64,000 nucleotides of DNA from Pyrrhoderma lamaoense. Taxonomy: Eukaryota > Basidiomycota > Agaricomycetes > Hymenochaetales > Hymenochaetaceae. The translations under genes were made by a program, and so were the position numbers. The notes under the pieces were generated by a model. It saw only the letters and a program-made list of their open reading frames with translations, was not told where the DNA came from and made no database searches. Position 1 is the first letter of the stretch, and each line of letters opens with the position of its first letter. The stretch is taken from NCBI GenBank assembly GCA_002794735.1, contig NBAZ01000020.1, forward strand, positions 186,001 to 250,000, given 5' to 3'. Below are positions 12,909-25,100 of this stretch, piece by piece.

Positions 12909-14130
12909 TCTCCTCGCGTCCCTCGTTCTTCAAAATATTGTTTCCTTGCTGCGAGCTTATTGAGATATATATCTTCGGAAGTCTGGTAATAGTAGCTTCT
13001 TCGAGCGACAAAAGTTGATGAGCTGGGTGTTGAGGATCCTGATACGGGCCGGAGTAAAAGATGAAATCCAGATAGTATGCGAGAGCGGACAAGACTCATA
13101 CCCAGTGAGACTTGTCGCTGCACCGTGACTAGAAGGCTACATGAGTTTACAAATGGATAAATCGGGAAGGCGAGACCTAACGGAATCGGATCCTCAAAGG
13201 TCACGTACCTCTTTTTTTTTCTCCGCCAGCCAACCACAAGCCGTCTCTTTGTTCAAACTCCTTTCTCCTCCTTTCCTTTTCAATTAGGCAGAAGCTAGTT
13301 CCGGCGCCTTGCAAGCTCTTTTCTATGCACAAACATCCAAAGTATATACTTGATAAGAAACAATGAAACTCGAATCGATGCATCCTCATTTTCGATTGCA
13401 TATTTTCACGCATCTAAATATCGAACTGAGCTTTTGCTATTGTATGAGACTCAAACTTGTGATATGGAATATCCTGTGTGAAAAGAAAACCTACGAGCGG
13501 ATCGGGATGATAACTACGTTTGGCGAGGCTTGTATCACCTCCCACTCGTTTTAACGTTCCGGAAAATCAAATCTTTTGCCAGTCATCCATTTTGTTGATA
13601 TTCATTCATATTTTCTCTAAATTGAGTATCAAAGTATGATTGTCAAATATATCGTATTTTGCTTGGCTTAATCTTGTCGTGCAGACTAGCTACTTCTTAA
13701 TTGTACGATAGAATCGCAGAATGTTTGAGATTACTGAGGATGTCTTTTCTCCCATTGATACCCAGACTTTCGAAAGGATGAATATACAACAATAACCAGG
13801 TATTCGGGATAATTACTATGTATTTCGGGGAGGAAGCCTTGAACTCTCCGCCTTTACTTCAAAGCAACACCCACTCGAGTCGGCTCATTGTCGCCATAGT
13901 TTCCAAATTAAATACGATACATGCGAGATCGGTAGAATTCACGGGAAATCAAGAAACTTCGAATAAGGCTGTATGCATGCGTTGCTATACAATTCTGGCA
14001 TTGAGTGTCATGATCATGTTACTTATAGAGTGCGAAACTTCTGAGTATAATCTCCTACTTAAAGGTCAGTAATACCAAAGCGGAAGTTTCCCCTCCTTTT
14101 GCTGGTCACCTTTTTCAGTTTATAAATAGT
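12909..14130. other. intergenic region, Tpt1 to GH131 gene
   Basis: These 1.2 kb contain only open frames that run antisense or out of frame with no recognisable domain. A T-rich run near 13210-13220 may belong to the Tpt1 promoter. A TATAAATA sequence at about 14121 sits only some ten bases before the GH131 ATG, which is closer than a working TATA box would be. Confidence 0.4.
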
Positions 14131-15299
14131 ATGATTACATTGCCATACCTGTCTTCTGGTCTTTGTCTGGTTCTATTTGCCTCGACAGCTAAAGCGGCTT
14201 GCAACATCATTTTCGACGGACGGATACCTAACTCTTTGCAAGTATCGAGTTTTGATACCGCTTCAAGTGTTTATAATGATCAATTCATACACGGTGAAAG
14301 TAATAACAATTATCCAGTCAATACGCAACTTCAAATTGATGTGTCTTCCTTCTCAAGACCAGACCTTTGAAGATATTATACTTTTTCCAGGCATCCAGGC
14401 ATCCAAAGTACGTATATGGATATTTTAAGCAAGTCTTATTAACCTCTATTGGTCTTAAATCAATAGTTCGATGCCCAAGTCGGAGCAAAGGCTTTTGAGA
14501 TAGTGATTAAGTATGCTTCTTCATCTCCAGTTCTTTGGCATTGATTAAAAACAACACTTACCAGCGACGAATCCATTTTTTCCTCTGGAGGGACGCCTCA
14601 GACTGGTTTCCGACGTTCCGAGGTAATGCCGGCAATAAACAATGGTAGCGAGTCTGATATAACAGTCCAAGGGACAACAACTGTTCATTGGTCCCTACGG
14701 TCCGACTCATCTAGACCTTTCAATCTCTCTCATGAGCACCAAGTAGGTTGATTCAAACTCAATCTATATATATCACCAATTAATATTCTCAATTCGTACC
14801 TCTTGTGTAGCTTGTTTTCCATGAGTCTGAGGACTTTTCGATAGATCAATTCATGCTCAAGACTGGAGCACCCTTTAACGAGACATTTATTGAAGCAGAA
14901 CACAAAACCCTTAGACTCGAGGGTAGTCAAACATCAAACCCTACGACTTTCTTCGTGACACCTTTTGACGATGATGTTTGGCATAATTTTGCTGTTACTA
15001 TCGGCTGGGACTCAAGGTAAAGCTTGGCTTAATCATCAATATTAGTACCAGTCTAACGGTTTGAAAGTGATTTTACTATGTATTATTCCCAGGATGATTC
15101 TCCACTTGAAGTCGTAAATAGCAGTGTGAATGATAACACGGGTTTTGGTCAACAGCATTGGGGTATTATCAAGCTGCCAACGGGTGATGCAGGTATAGAT
15201 GTTGTGCATGACGGCTTTCAAGAGTCAGGACTCAATGAAGGACTTTCATATAGTGGGATTTTTATCGAGGATAGCACAGATGGTTGTATTAGTCTGTGA
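14131..15299 (+). CDS. secreted glycoside hydrolase family 131 protein
   Basis: GH131 enzymes act on beta-glucans (beta-1,3/1,6 and beta-1,4 activities are known in the family). The ATG at 14131 opens a clear signal peptide (hydrophobic core CLVLFAS, likely cut after AKA). Then come IFDGRIP and, across a 58-base intron (about 14300-14357), HGE joined to NQTFEDIILFPG. Further exons read FDAQVGAKAFEIVI, SIFSSGGTPQTGFRRSE, the segment near FHESEDFSIDQFML, and a C-terminal part ending DGCISL. GGxPQxGFRR is the element I most associate with the family. Length after splicing is near 280 residues, as expected for a single catalytic domain with no cellulose-binding module. No frame break was found. 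Confidence 0.83.
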
Positions 15300-15594
15300 T
15301 GCAGCGCTTATCGTTTATGGCGCTACGCATTAATATGACGAAGTAGTACATCCGCAAAACGAGTGTCATACTCCTGTCTAAAAGTTAGCTGTCCATTGAT
15401 AATTCTGAATGAATCTTCTTAAATCTATATATAAATATCCAATATAGTTATGTGAAAGGCAGGTTAAATTAAATAGGAGGAAGTTTTCAATAAGAATTTC
15501 TGTAATAACTCAGTGACCGTCTATTCACGTCTGTGTCAACGTTTCGAATGGCAAATAATAAACGGGAAAAAATCAAACACCGCAGTGATTGTGT

Positions 15595-15678
15595 TGTCCC
15601 CGGCGTGAATCGAACACGCGGCTCAACGGAACTGAAGTTCACCACAACGTTGCGCTTTAACCACTAAGCGACGGAGAC
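15595..15678 (-). tRNA. tRNA-His (anticodon GUG) with a 12-base intron
   Basis: The complement strand folds as a full cloverleaf. The acceptor stem is GTCTCCG / CGGGGAC with one G-U pair, the D arm GCTT / AAGC, the anticodon stem CAACG / CGTTG, and the T arm GCGTG-TTCGATT-CACGC. The anticodon loop starts TT-GTG-G, and the 12 bases TGAACTTCAGTT follow position 37, the standard place for a eukaryotic tRNA intron. The discriminator is A73, normal for cytosolic eukaryotic tRNA-His. The base just upstream (15679) would read G on this strand, matching the G-1 that Thg1 normally adds. It lies alone between the GH131 and sedolisin genes. Confidence 0.92.
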
Positions 15679-16369
15679 CATATGCATTTCTGTTTAAGTA
15701 ACACCATGTTCGTTGCGTATCAACCGTCTACCTAGTGGCTCCCTAATTGAATGGGTAATGATTAATTCCGTGATAAAAACCGTCCTGCACATCATATCAG
15801 CACACATTTTGCGTTGCTACCGAAAGATTTGCGGATATATTGATAACAAAGAGCTGTTACCGAAATGCTCGCGGCGTGGAAAAAATAGTAGTTAATCGTG
15901 AGCAAAGCTTTGAGCTTTATTGTTCTCAGCAGCAGGGTTAGTCTGCGGCATAGATCACCACGAGAATTATTGCGCATGGACGATGAATATTGTATAATTG
16001 ATAAATCAGACAAGAAAATAAAAGAAGTGCACATTCGGACATATGCTTGGGCGAGCATCAGAAAAGCTGCAAGAAGGGATATTTTTTGGCCATGTGTGGT
16101 AGCATGCTTGACCAAGATCGAGTATTTATGGTCATAGAGTGGAAGCATATCGCACGTCTCCAGACTCCATACGAGTTCGCCTCTTCTTTTCTTCTTGCCC
16201 ATATGGCTAAAAGAATTCTTCACAAGACTCTTTTATCACTTCGGGCCCTATCTTCTCGCATGCCAGCCTATATTAACCCAGCCCGCTCTCCGGGGCTAGC
16301 CACTTGACGACTCCCTCGTCTCGTCTGCCCGCTCTTGGCCCGTCGTTCTTTCTTATAATTGTCAAGGTC
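15679..16369. other. intergenic region, tRNA-His to sedolisin gene
   Basis: About 690 bases without a recognisable gene; several short open frames on both strands have no known domain and no likely splice partners. It should contain upstream elements of the tRNA gene and the sedolisin promoter, but none could be picked out. Confidence 0.35.
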
Positions 16370-18787
16370 ATGACTCGTATCTGGGCTCTTTTTGCCCTAC
16401 CTATTGTGTTGGTGGCTGCTTCTCCTTTAAATAAGCGTTGGGATGAATTCGAGGTGAAGCATTCATGGACGGAAGTCCCCAAGGTTGGGTGCGACACAGC
16501 GATGCCCCAGCGGACCATATACTTGAGATGCGCATTGGACTCAAGCAGGATAGATTTGACACTTTGGTGGATGAGCTCTACCAGGTCAGCGATCCTCGCC
16601 ATGAAAGGCAAGTGGTCCATTACTATCTTTAATGGGCGATAACGGAAAAACTTATGAAACATCGAATGATTATTATTATAATTATATCTTTAGATATGGC
16701 GCTCATCTGTCTAAAGTGGATGTTGAGAGACTTGTAGCTCCGCATCCAGACAGTGGTAATTATCTTTCTATTCTATACAAAGTCTCTCTATTTTTAATCT
16801 AATGACTAAATGCTTGCTTAGTTAGTGAAGTTGAGGAATGGCTCTCTCTTCATGGAATTGAACTGGATACAGTCCAACGTTCTCCTGCCGGAGATTGGCT
16901 AGCATTTTCTGTACCTGTAGCAACAGCTGAGCAAATGCTTGATACAAAATATCATGTCTTCCATAACCCGTCATCGGAAGCATATGTTGTTCGTACGATT
17001 TCTTACTCACTCCCACGACCCGTGCATTCGCATATCGGGGTTGTTGTACCCACCACCTACTTCGGTTCTATGCGTCGTATGAAGGCAACAAGCTTCCTTC
17101 AGCCTGATACTGACACTATAACTGACGAAGAAGCAATTGCTCAACTCAATGCTATCAGCCCTGGGAACGATGCAACCGTTCCCTCTAGTTGCAGCAGGAC
17201 TATCACACCTGCTTGTCTTCGTGCACTATACAATACTGTCAACTACACGCCTACAGAAACAGATACCAACAAGCTGGGAGTAGCGGGATACTTAGAAGAA
17301 TTTGCTAATGACGCTGATTTACAGGTGAGAAATCATGCACAGCAAATAATGATATTCTCTTCTTTCCCCAGATTGACTTTGATCAACGCCTTGTTAGACT
17401 TTCTTCCAACGTTTTCGGACTGATGCAGTTGGTACAACATTCGAACATGTTCAAGTCAATGGTGGTGGAAATGATCAAACTGATCCTGGTGTTGAAGCCA
17501 ATCTCGACATCCAATACACTGAGGCCATGTCGTTCCCTACACCTAATATATATTACAGGTTTGAACTTCCCCATTACAGATATTCTTCTTACTGATCAAC
17601 TTTCTTTCTACATAATAGCACTGGGGATCACCACCCTTTAAGCCTGATTCCAACACTCCGACAAACACGAACGAGCCTTACCTTGATTGGCTCAATTTCA
17701 TTTTAACACTTGATGACTCTGCTCTTCCGCAAACTTTCACGACTTCATATGGTGATGACGAACAAACAGTACCGATTGATTATGCCACGACAGTGTGTCA
17801 GCTTTTCGCCCAACTCGGTGCTCGCGGTGCTAGTATTATGTTTAGTAGTGGAGATGATGGCGTAGGTGGTGGTGACTGTACTACTAATGATGGCACCAAT
17901 ACTGTCCACTTCCAGCCCAATTTCCCTGCTTCTTGTGGGTGCCCCCCATATAACAGAGACGACCGGTGTACTGAAAACAAGTGTTTTATTAGGTCCTTTC
18001 GTGACTACTGTTGGCGGGACAACTAGTGTAAATCCCGAAGTAGCCGTATCATTCTCTGGCGGAGGCTTCTCCAACTACTTCGCGAGACCAAGTTATCAAG
18101 ACGACGCAGTTTCTTCATTCCTATCCAGTATTGGCTCACAAAATGCTGGATTATTTAAGTATGTCTTCTATGATGAATAATAATAAATATGTATGGTAAC
18201 TGATCTCATCAATCTAATAAACTTTAAGTACAACCGGCCGGGCATATCCAGATGTTGCAGCTCAGGGGACAGGTTTCCAAGTGGTTATTGGTGGTCGCAC
18301 TTCCTCTGTCGGAGGTACTAGTGCTAGTTCACCGGTATGTTTATCTCTTTTCGGAGGCAAACTTTGAGCTAAAATCCAACAAATCTTCATCTATCTTGTC
18401 TTGGTCTTTCGCGCTCAACTCCTGAAACGGGCTTGTCGATTTAGACTTTCGCTGGTGTTATCAGTCTGCTAAATGATTTCCGATTCTCTCAAGGGAAGTC
18501 TTCGCTCGGATTCCTTAATCCACTGCTTTATTCGACGGGCACAGCTGGCTTTAACGATATCACATCCGGTTCAAACCCCGGTTGCAACACTAATGGTTTC
18601 ACTGCCCAAGAGGGATGGGATCCGGTGAGTCAACGAATCATTCACCTTCAATTCATCACTACCACACTTCTCTTTTCATATTGATTACTGACATTTGGCA
18701 TCTATCTTTTGCCTTGCTTTCTCTTAGGTCACCGGATGGGGTACCCCAGATTTTGTAAAGCTCCAGTCGATTGTTTCAGACGCATAA
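16370..18787 (+). CDS. sedolisin (peptidase S53, tripeptidyl-peptidase type), with two apparent frame breaks
   Basis: This is a secreted acid serine peptidase. The ATG at 16370 begins a signal peptide ([14 protein letters not shown]), followed by a pro-kumamolisin activation domain (HSWTEVP ... [16 protein letters not shown] ... VAPHPDS). The catalytic Glu and Asp are in VEANLDIQY (about 17494-17520), the oxyanion Asp in FSSGDDGVG, and the nucleophile Ser in GGTSASSP before an intron (about 18336). The C-terminal calcium-site region reads [11 protein letters not shown] and GWDPVTGWGTP. Two breaks need one extra base each: near 16477-16484 (C4-AAGG, within EVPKGWVRH) and at the G run 17623-17626 (within STGGSPPF). 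One intron (16608-16693) uses a GC donor. Otherwise all family blocks are present, so this is either an active gene with two sequence errors or a young pseudogene. Confidence 0.86.
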
Positions 18788-19248
18788 GATATCTGAAAGG
18801 GGATAAATATGGGAAAAATATGGACATGGTTTCTTTTTAAGGGATTTGTCCGAGTGGATTATAAAACCTTATTTTTGTTTTTGGGGATCATATACTTTTT
18901 TATCTTATCAAAGTGTTTCATTATTAAGGATCACAGATAAACCTTATCGGAATACACCGAACCCATTAACAGCCCCACCCCTTCGTTCGTTCCCTTCGTT
19001 CGTTAGATTCGGATGATATCAGTAAAAGCAGTGATCAGATTCGAATCTGATCAAAGAAATCTAATAATCCAATAAATATGATAAGAATCAAGTACTTGAA
19101 TGTTATAAAATCAGGGTTCAATTCCCCTGAGCTCATATATATCATGTCCACTTTTTAGTCCGCTTAAAATCGGACACATGTTGCTCAATTTCCCGCCCTA
19201 AAGCTTGCATGTTTTCGAGCAATCGGATATCTTCTTCGGAATAGCTAT
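18788..19248. other. convergent intergenic region, sedolisin / TAP-like hydrolase
   Basis: This region of about 460 bases between two converging genes should hold both 3' ends. It contains a TTCG-rich direct repeat near 18981-19001 and a perfect 22-base palindrome listed separately. A reading frame (complement of 19142-19417) overlaps the hydrolase end but lacks a plausible start. Confidence 0.4.
19032..19053. repeat. perfect 22-base palindrome
   Basis: Eleven bases, TGATCAGATTC, are followed at once by their exact reverse complement. It lies between the two converging peptidase genes, so a role in transcript ending or as a cruciform is possible. Its symmetry is certain; any function is inference. 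Confidence 0.85.
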
Positions 19249-21599
19249 CTAATGTATCGTCCGGCTTCTTCCACTGTACATCGACGGTACCATTAGCCTT
19301 CGGGGGAAGAGAATCTCGTCGGTCGGACAAAAAAGACCATTCTCCGGGAGTGTGTCCTCGAGGAAGTATGATCGTAAAGCCCGAGTTGTGCAAAGAGAAG
19401 TCATCGCCGAAGAACAATGCTATAAATATACATCGGACTTAGCATTTTACATTCAAAGTACAAAAAGGTGGAAAAACCGTACACCGTTACCATCCTGAAT
19501 GATCAACCGTGTTGACTGAGGCATCATTCTATTGACAGAGCGAGCATTCACGAGAGGAGTGATTGGCTTGAAACATGTTACAAGTTAGAGAATAAGGACC
19601 CGAATTAGTAGACCTCAAGTGCAACTCTTAGCTCACGTCTGCGGTATTCCCGATAACGAGCATTTCATTTCGTAAAGTATGATTGAACGGACCGGTGAAA
19701 CGCTCCGTCTCTCGTACCTTCCAGTGATGACACATGTCAATATCTAAAGTTGCAAAATGATGCGATGTTCGCTGTTGGGTAAAAGCCATCTCATCTACAA
19801 TGTCCTCAACGGGATCCGAGCCCTCGTCCAAGAGAAACTCGGGAGTATCGACACAAGTAACAGCCGTGATGGCGGCGGAAGTGCGTGGAATAACAGTGGT
19901 ATTGAGCTCAATCTTACTAAGATGGTATTCAACTATAGGGACACCATCTCCTTGCAAAGCCGCGGCAAGATTCTCCGCAAGTTTAGGCCACTCTCGAGGA
20001 CGATAAAGGAAGCTAAATGTCATGGCTATGTTCATTAATATCAGTATCTAATATGAACCGATACATTCCGAGTAAACATACACTGGACCATACTTGCGGT
20101 TAATGGACCTGGGCGAGATGCATTCCATACTGGGACAGGATGGTCATATAGTTTTTCTATCAGATTGTCAACTGCATCAGAGATAGTCGCCGCATTTGTA
20201 CCAATGTATGCTAGGGCACAGCGTTCGGGACCAGCCTTGTTTAAATGTCTTAGTAAATCAGAAAGGAAATGATGATAGTTATTGAACCTCAGCACAAGCA
20301 CTATAAAAATTCTGAAGATCCTTCTCCGAGTCAATGTAGTCGACTGGACGGCGTATCTATTAGTATTGAAGCAGGGTGAAGAACAAAAGAAATATATCTA
20401 CTAACTTTTCCCCCAAGTATAAGCGGGAGTGTTAGCCCAAATATCAGGATCCTATGTTTTGCCCAAATCAGATCGAGATATTGCATGTGCATATCATAAA
20501 TCTTCAGCTTACAACAACGCCGTCAATTACAACCTTCCCTACTTTATTTGGAAACCTGTCAAAAACAGTCAGTGCCTTGTGGACTTGAATCATACTTGAG
20601 GTCATACATATTTACTAAATAGCTTCCGACCACAGTGCCATATGAGAATCCCCAAAAATTGATCAAACTGTCCTCTCCCTCAAGTTCAGAGTAGATACGC
20701 TCAAGATCGCGCACAACGGTTGCCGTACCAACATGTTTCAAAGCTTCTCCAGAGCGCCGGTGGCAAAGTTCAGCTAGAACGGCATTCCGTGCATCGACTA
20801 GACGAAGGTTCTGAGTGAATGAAGCACGGTCCACTAGATCAGAAATGTTGCGTGCATCAGGAAGTATCTCATCATGGGTATTAGCGAAGTAGATGTCTTG
20901 CTCTGTTTGTGAGGCGAAGCATTCAACCCGTGGACTAGTACTGTGTCAAACTTCTGGTTCTCTACAATAAGATAGGCTGTATTTACGTTGTTCCGTTTAT
21001 TCCACGCGGGTCCCAGCTGACCTGTTACAAAAACCTAAGCCATATATTTTCACATGTCGATATCTGGTACTAACAATATCGTATTTTCCTTCTAATACAT
21101 CACTTATTCGTTTGGCAGCACGGTAAATATAGTTTACCCCAGAGCCACCAGGACCTCCAGGGTTTGTGAGCAATGTACCCAATCTAGAGGTTTTATTGGT
21201 CGCCAGATAACGCGCCAAAGCAAGTGAAGCTGTCCCAAGTGAGTCATTGAAGTAGTCCAGAGGAACCCTTGGAGTTCAACTAAGCATTCCCAGCTCGACT
21301 CAAGAGTCAACGATGGTAAACTCACTCTAATCTCCCACACTCAATATTCTCCCCGCATGAAGACCAGCTGATTAATCCTTGCTTGTATGTGACAACTTGT
21401 TGCTGAGTGCGTATGTAGCACGTCTGGAATGAAGATTAAGTTATAGATATGTGACGCGTAAACTAGTGGCCTAGAAACTTACAAATCGGAAAAGTATGAA
21501 AGTTAGCAACAAGAGTAAACCCAAAAGCCTACGAAACGTAAATGGTCCTCGGTCTCGTCCATAGATAGACTCTTTACCTATATCGGAGATCTTCTCCAT
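19249..21599 (-). CDS. TAP-like alpha/beta hydrolase (putative prolyl/tripeptidyl aminopeptidase)
   Basis: The protein belongs to the alpha/beta hydrolases with a TAP-like C-terminal domain, related to Streptomyces tripeptidyl aminopeptidase (S33). From the ATG at 21599 a basic N-terminus precedes one hydrophobic segment (LLGLLLLLTFILF), so it is a signal anchor or long signal peptide. Then follow CGENIECGRLEVPLDY, TNPGGPGGSG (oxyanion loop), IVSWDPRGIN, and the nucleophile elbow GFSYGT. After FPNKVGKVVIDGVVDPDIW come the TAP-like part with MLVIGNTADP and the catalytic His in GHCS just after an intron at about 19421-19485. All joins needed work with ordinary introns and no break was found. 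It converges on the sedolisin gene, suggesting, but not proving, shared use in peptide breakdown outside the cell. Confidence 0.84.
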
Positions 21600-22168
21600 C
21601 TTGATGTGAGTCCCTTGAAACAACTACAGCTGTGGAGCTATCTTGGCTTTTTGAGCCGAGGTGGATGAGTTTCTATAGTGCGGTACCAAAGTACCTGATG
21701 CTATGGGAAATTCACACGTGATCGCGATGGATCATTTCGTTTATTGATAAAATCAAATATTAGCGGCGATATAGATATTCAGTAACTAATCTAGCTTTAG
21801 GCTCGGACCTAGTGTAGGTCCTTACAACACTTATTATGAAGCGTAAAAGGTGAGATCTCGTCGTGGGAGAGCATAAGATATACTTAAACGTAATTGATAT
21901 AGCTTGCTTTATTGGCATTTTCAGTCATTTGCGTGTCCGATACGGAAAGACGCATCAGTGAAGAACCTGTTTATCCAAAGAATATAGAAACCCGATCAAT
22001 CAAAGATGCGCCAAGTTCTGCTCATAAAGCTAATCGCTGGACATGATTGATAGAACTTTCATCTAAGCACTCCATAATTTCCATAAACAAAACAGGTAGC
22101 TGATATGACATTGCGTAATACTAGTAGGTTGATTAGCCAATATCATCAGTATTAGCAGAAGTTTCAGT
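21600..22168. other. intergenic region, TAP-like hydrolase promoter side
   Basis: About 570 bases between the hydrolase start and the 3' end of the TFIIIC gene. It holds the hydrolase promoter; no known motif or coding frame was recognised. Confidence 0.35.
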
Positions 22169-25100
22169 TTAAAGGATGCGAACAAATCGATTTTCACAGT
22201 ACAAGCAAGATCGAACTGCTTCGAGTAGCTCATCAACAATCCAGCTTCGACCGGCATCCGGTATCCAGAGTGTATCTGGTACTAGCGGAGTAGATGGAAC
22301 GGAGTTAGATATGTCTACGTGACTAGGCACAGTTTCATTACTGATGTTAATCGGTTGCAAGGTTCGAGATGAAGGGGCTAGGAAGGCTTTCCGAGTACAT
22401 CCTGTGCAGGTTCGTAGCATGGGTGTGGCGAGCAGGAATGAAGTGATTGAACAGCGGGCTAGAGATATCCTACTTGAGGATCACTTGGGTTTGTATCAAA
22501 TAGATTTACGTCTACTTACTCCACGTATGTCCCTGAGGACAAACTGCTGATTGTATATTCTCCAAAGCAATTGGTAATTTGCAAGCAGGACATGCCTCAA
22601 TTAAGCCGAATGACTCCGACGATAGATTGGAGAACTTCTGCCTCGTTACCTCATTCAGCCTATTTGCTTTAGTTACAAGGGCTTCAGGTGCGCCTTCAAG
22701 TAGACCTTGGATGATAACCCGCATCACAAATGGCAAGTCTTGCTCTAAGAGAGGGTTGATGAGTATCGGAGTTGTTACCAGCATACTAAATCGACTATAC
22801 CTTGCAGCAGATCGATAATAGCGATTAGATGGTTAATGATAGTTTTCAGGTAGAAGTATGAGATGTTATTCAGGATTGTCATCGCTATTTTACCGTAATC
22901 ATCTCGTAAGTCGTCTGAGGCCATTTTCTGTAAGAACAAAAGGGATCAACCCGGCACATTTCAAAGAAAATAGCTTCACCATACCCAACCATAGTCGGCC
23001 ACAATCAAGCGAAGTCTTAATGAATGAATTGCATCGATGCCATATAAGAATCTCGAGATGCTCCTTCTAAAGGAAGTTCTGAGTGATCCATCAATTCCTC
23101 CCGAGTATACCTCAAGGTCTTCCCCACCGTCATCATAGTCTTGTGAAGGTACTTCCAATATTTGGAGCAATTGTGGGTATATAGGTTCGTATGTCTCTTT
23201 CTTACTCAGACATGTCAGTATTGGTAAGAGTTGAAAGGATGCAGTTTGTTGGTTTGCTATTCAGTGTTGCAAAGCAATCAGCGGTTACAAAAAAGGTTAC
23301 CCAAAATAACACGAACTTGTATGAGGATGATCAAGGATATCCCTTAGTCTAGATATTAACGCGTTGGGGCCTCTAGGATCCTGCCACAGCTGTGATACAA
23401 CGAGCACACTGTTATGTTTAGCATCGTGCTTGTAACTGAAGTCAGTTGGCTGACATGTCCTATGGCAGATGAGATTATAGACTAATTCTTAGTTGAAGTT
23501 TCTCGTAAAATGCCTACACACTCATAAAGCCATAGGACAGTGCCAAAATTATCGTAGCTAACTGCCCCACTGATTCTTCCGACATCCTTGTCCTGAACCA
23601 TACCACCCTCAGTCTTCCAGAAAACTGAGCGCACTGAGTGAGATAAGCTAGCAGATGTCAAGTTATTGCTCAATTGATTATCGTATTCACTATTAACGAC
23701 GTCTTCATTATCTTTTAAAGAGCTATCTTCATAGGCTGGCTCTGACCATGCATTACGTATAACATGAAAGGATCCATCGAATAGAGATACAACAATGTAA
23801 GGCTCATCCACACCATCAATCCGGAAAATACCGGAAACAGGAGATAACGAGTTTGAATCAATAGAGGTTCTTTGAGTTTTGGTACGAATTGTGGCCAGCA
23901 GCTTGCCTTGAGATTTAGATGAAGGTTCTAATGGAGCCGATGCTTGGGGGATGATTTGTATTTGAAAATGGATAAATACCCCCGGTTTGGAAATAAACAA
24001 GGTTGGCTGCAACTTCGAAACAGATTATTAGCAGTATTCCTCATCTGGCCCCTAATTCCGTACCTTTTCAGACAAATCGTTTTCTCGTTCTATCCATTTC
24101 AAGGAAGTGATTATCCTTTTGTCTGCTTTCCAGGCTTGTGGGTTCAGAACATCAGTATCCGTAAGAATGGAGAATTCAGGGCCGAATATTCCTGTAAGGT
24201 TACGCTCAAGTCTTTGCCGTACCCGAATAATAACGACTGAGCCGTTTGAACCACCACATGCGATGAAAGCTTGAGCTAGAGAAAGAGTGTATTGACTATT
24301 TAGATCCAACCGCAGATGTTCTCACTTACTACTAGAAACTTCTGTTAGTCTCCAGGTGCTCCATGAAAGATTTGTGATCCAGCCTTCTGAAATACGGAGT
24401 ACACATATACAATTGAGTCCTTGTTTGCCGTCATACCTGAAACGAGGAAACGCGGATCAATTTTTTTGATCAGGAAGTATGAGTTATGTTTGGTAAAGAT
24501 TCGTAATGGATACGCGACAAACTCAATAAAGAAAGTAGTGGTCTATACCTCATCAAAATGATGGAACCAGCGCGATTCCCTATTGCAAGCAGAGAGCCAT
24601 CGACTAATGAGTTCGGATGGATCCCAAACCTTGCCTGAGAGGACCAGCTTATACCTTATTGTCTGTATCAATGAAGAGTGTCACTTGTATATAGAAATAA
24701 CGCAGAGAGCCATACTGGTTGCTTGAGACTGAAGAATCTTTAGTAATTTAATTTGATCTCGTGGCAACCCTTCTTCGCTTTGTGGACAAGGAAGTTCTTT
24801 CAGGGTAGCAGTGATGTCCTGGATCTAATCACCTCATTTTAGGGAGCGATGGACGGATGATCGGTTGAGAATAAAGAAGAAAATCTTGTACGTACTTTGG
24901 ACCATGCTTCTTTGAGGTGATTTTTTGTTGCACACCATAGAGTCAACTCAAGATTCGAGTTCATTATAACAAGAAGGCATCTATGTAGAATTTATGTATA
25001 GGTTAGAATAGACTGGATACTAGCAATGTAAACCCATGACAGGGTCAGAAATAGGACAAAAGCCCGCTATGAAAACATACCCGGAGCCTGTCGATACATC

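Noticed and set aside
12770..13237. Long complement-strand frame upstream of and overlapping the Tpt1 start
   Set aside because: It is out of frame with the Tpt1 core, shows no domain and covers the likely promoter and leader.
14290..14375. Possible frame break in GH131 exon 1
   Set aside because: A 58-base GT-AG intron joins HGE to NQTFEDIILF in frame.
19110..19137. T-arm-like sequence CAGGGTTCAATTCCCCTG on the plus strand
   Set aside because: Only three of five stem pairs form at the standard spacing and no acceptor, D or anticodon arm could be found upstream.
20997..21080. Possible frame break in the TAP-like hydrolase near IVS-WDPRG
   Set aside because: A normal intron with donor GTTAGT and acceptor GTAACAG joins DI to VSWDPRG in frame.
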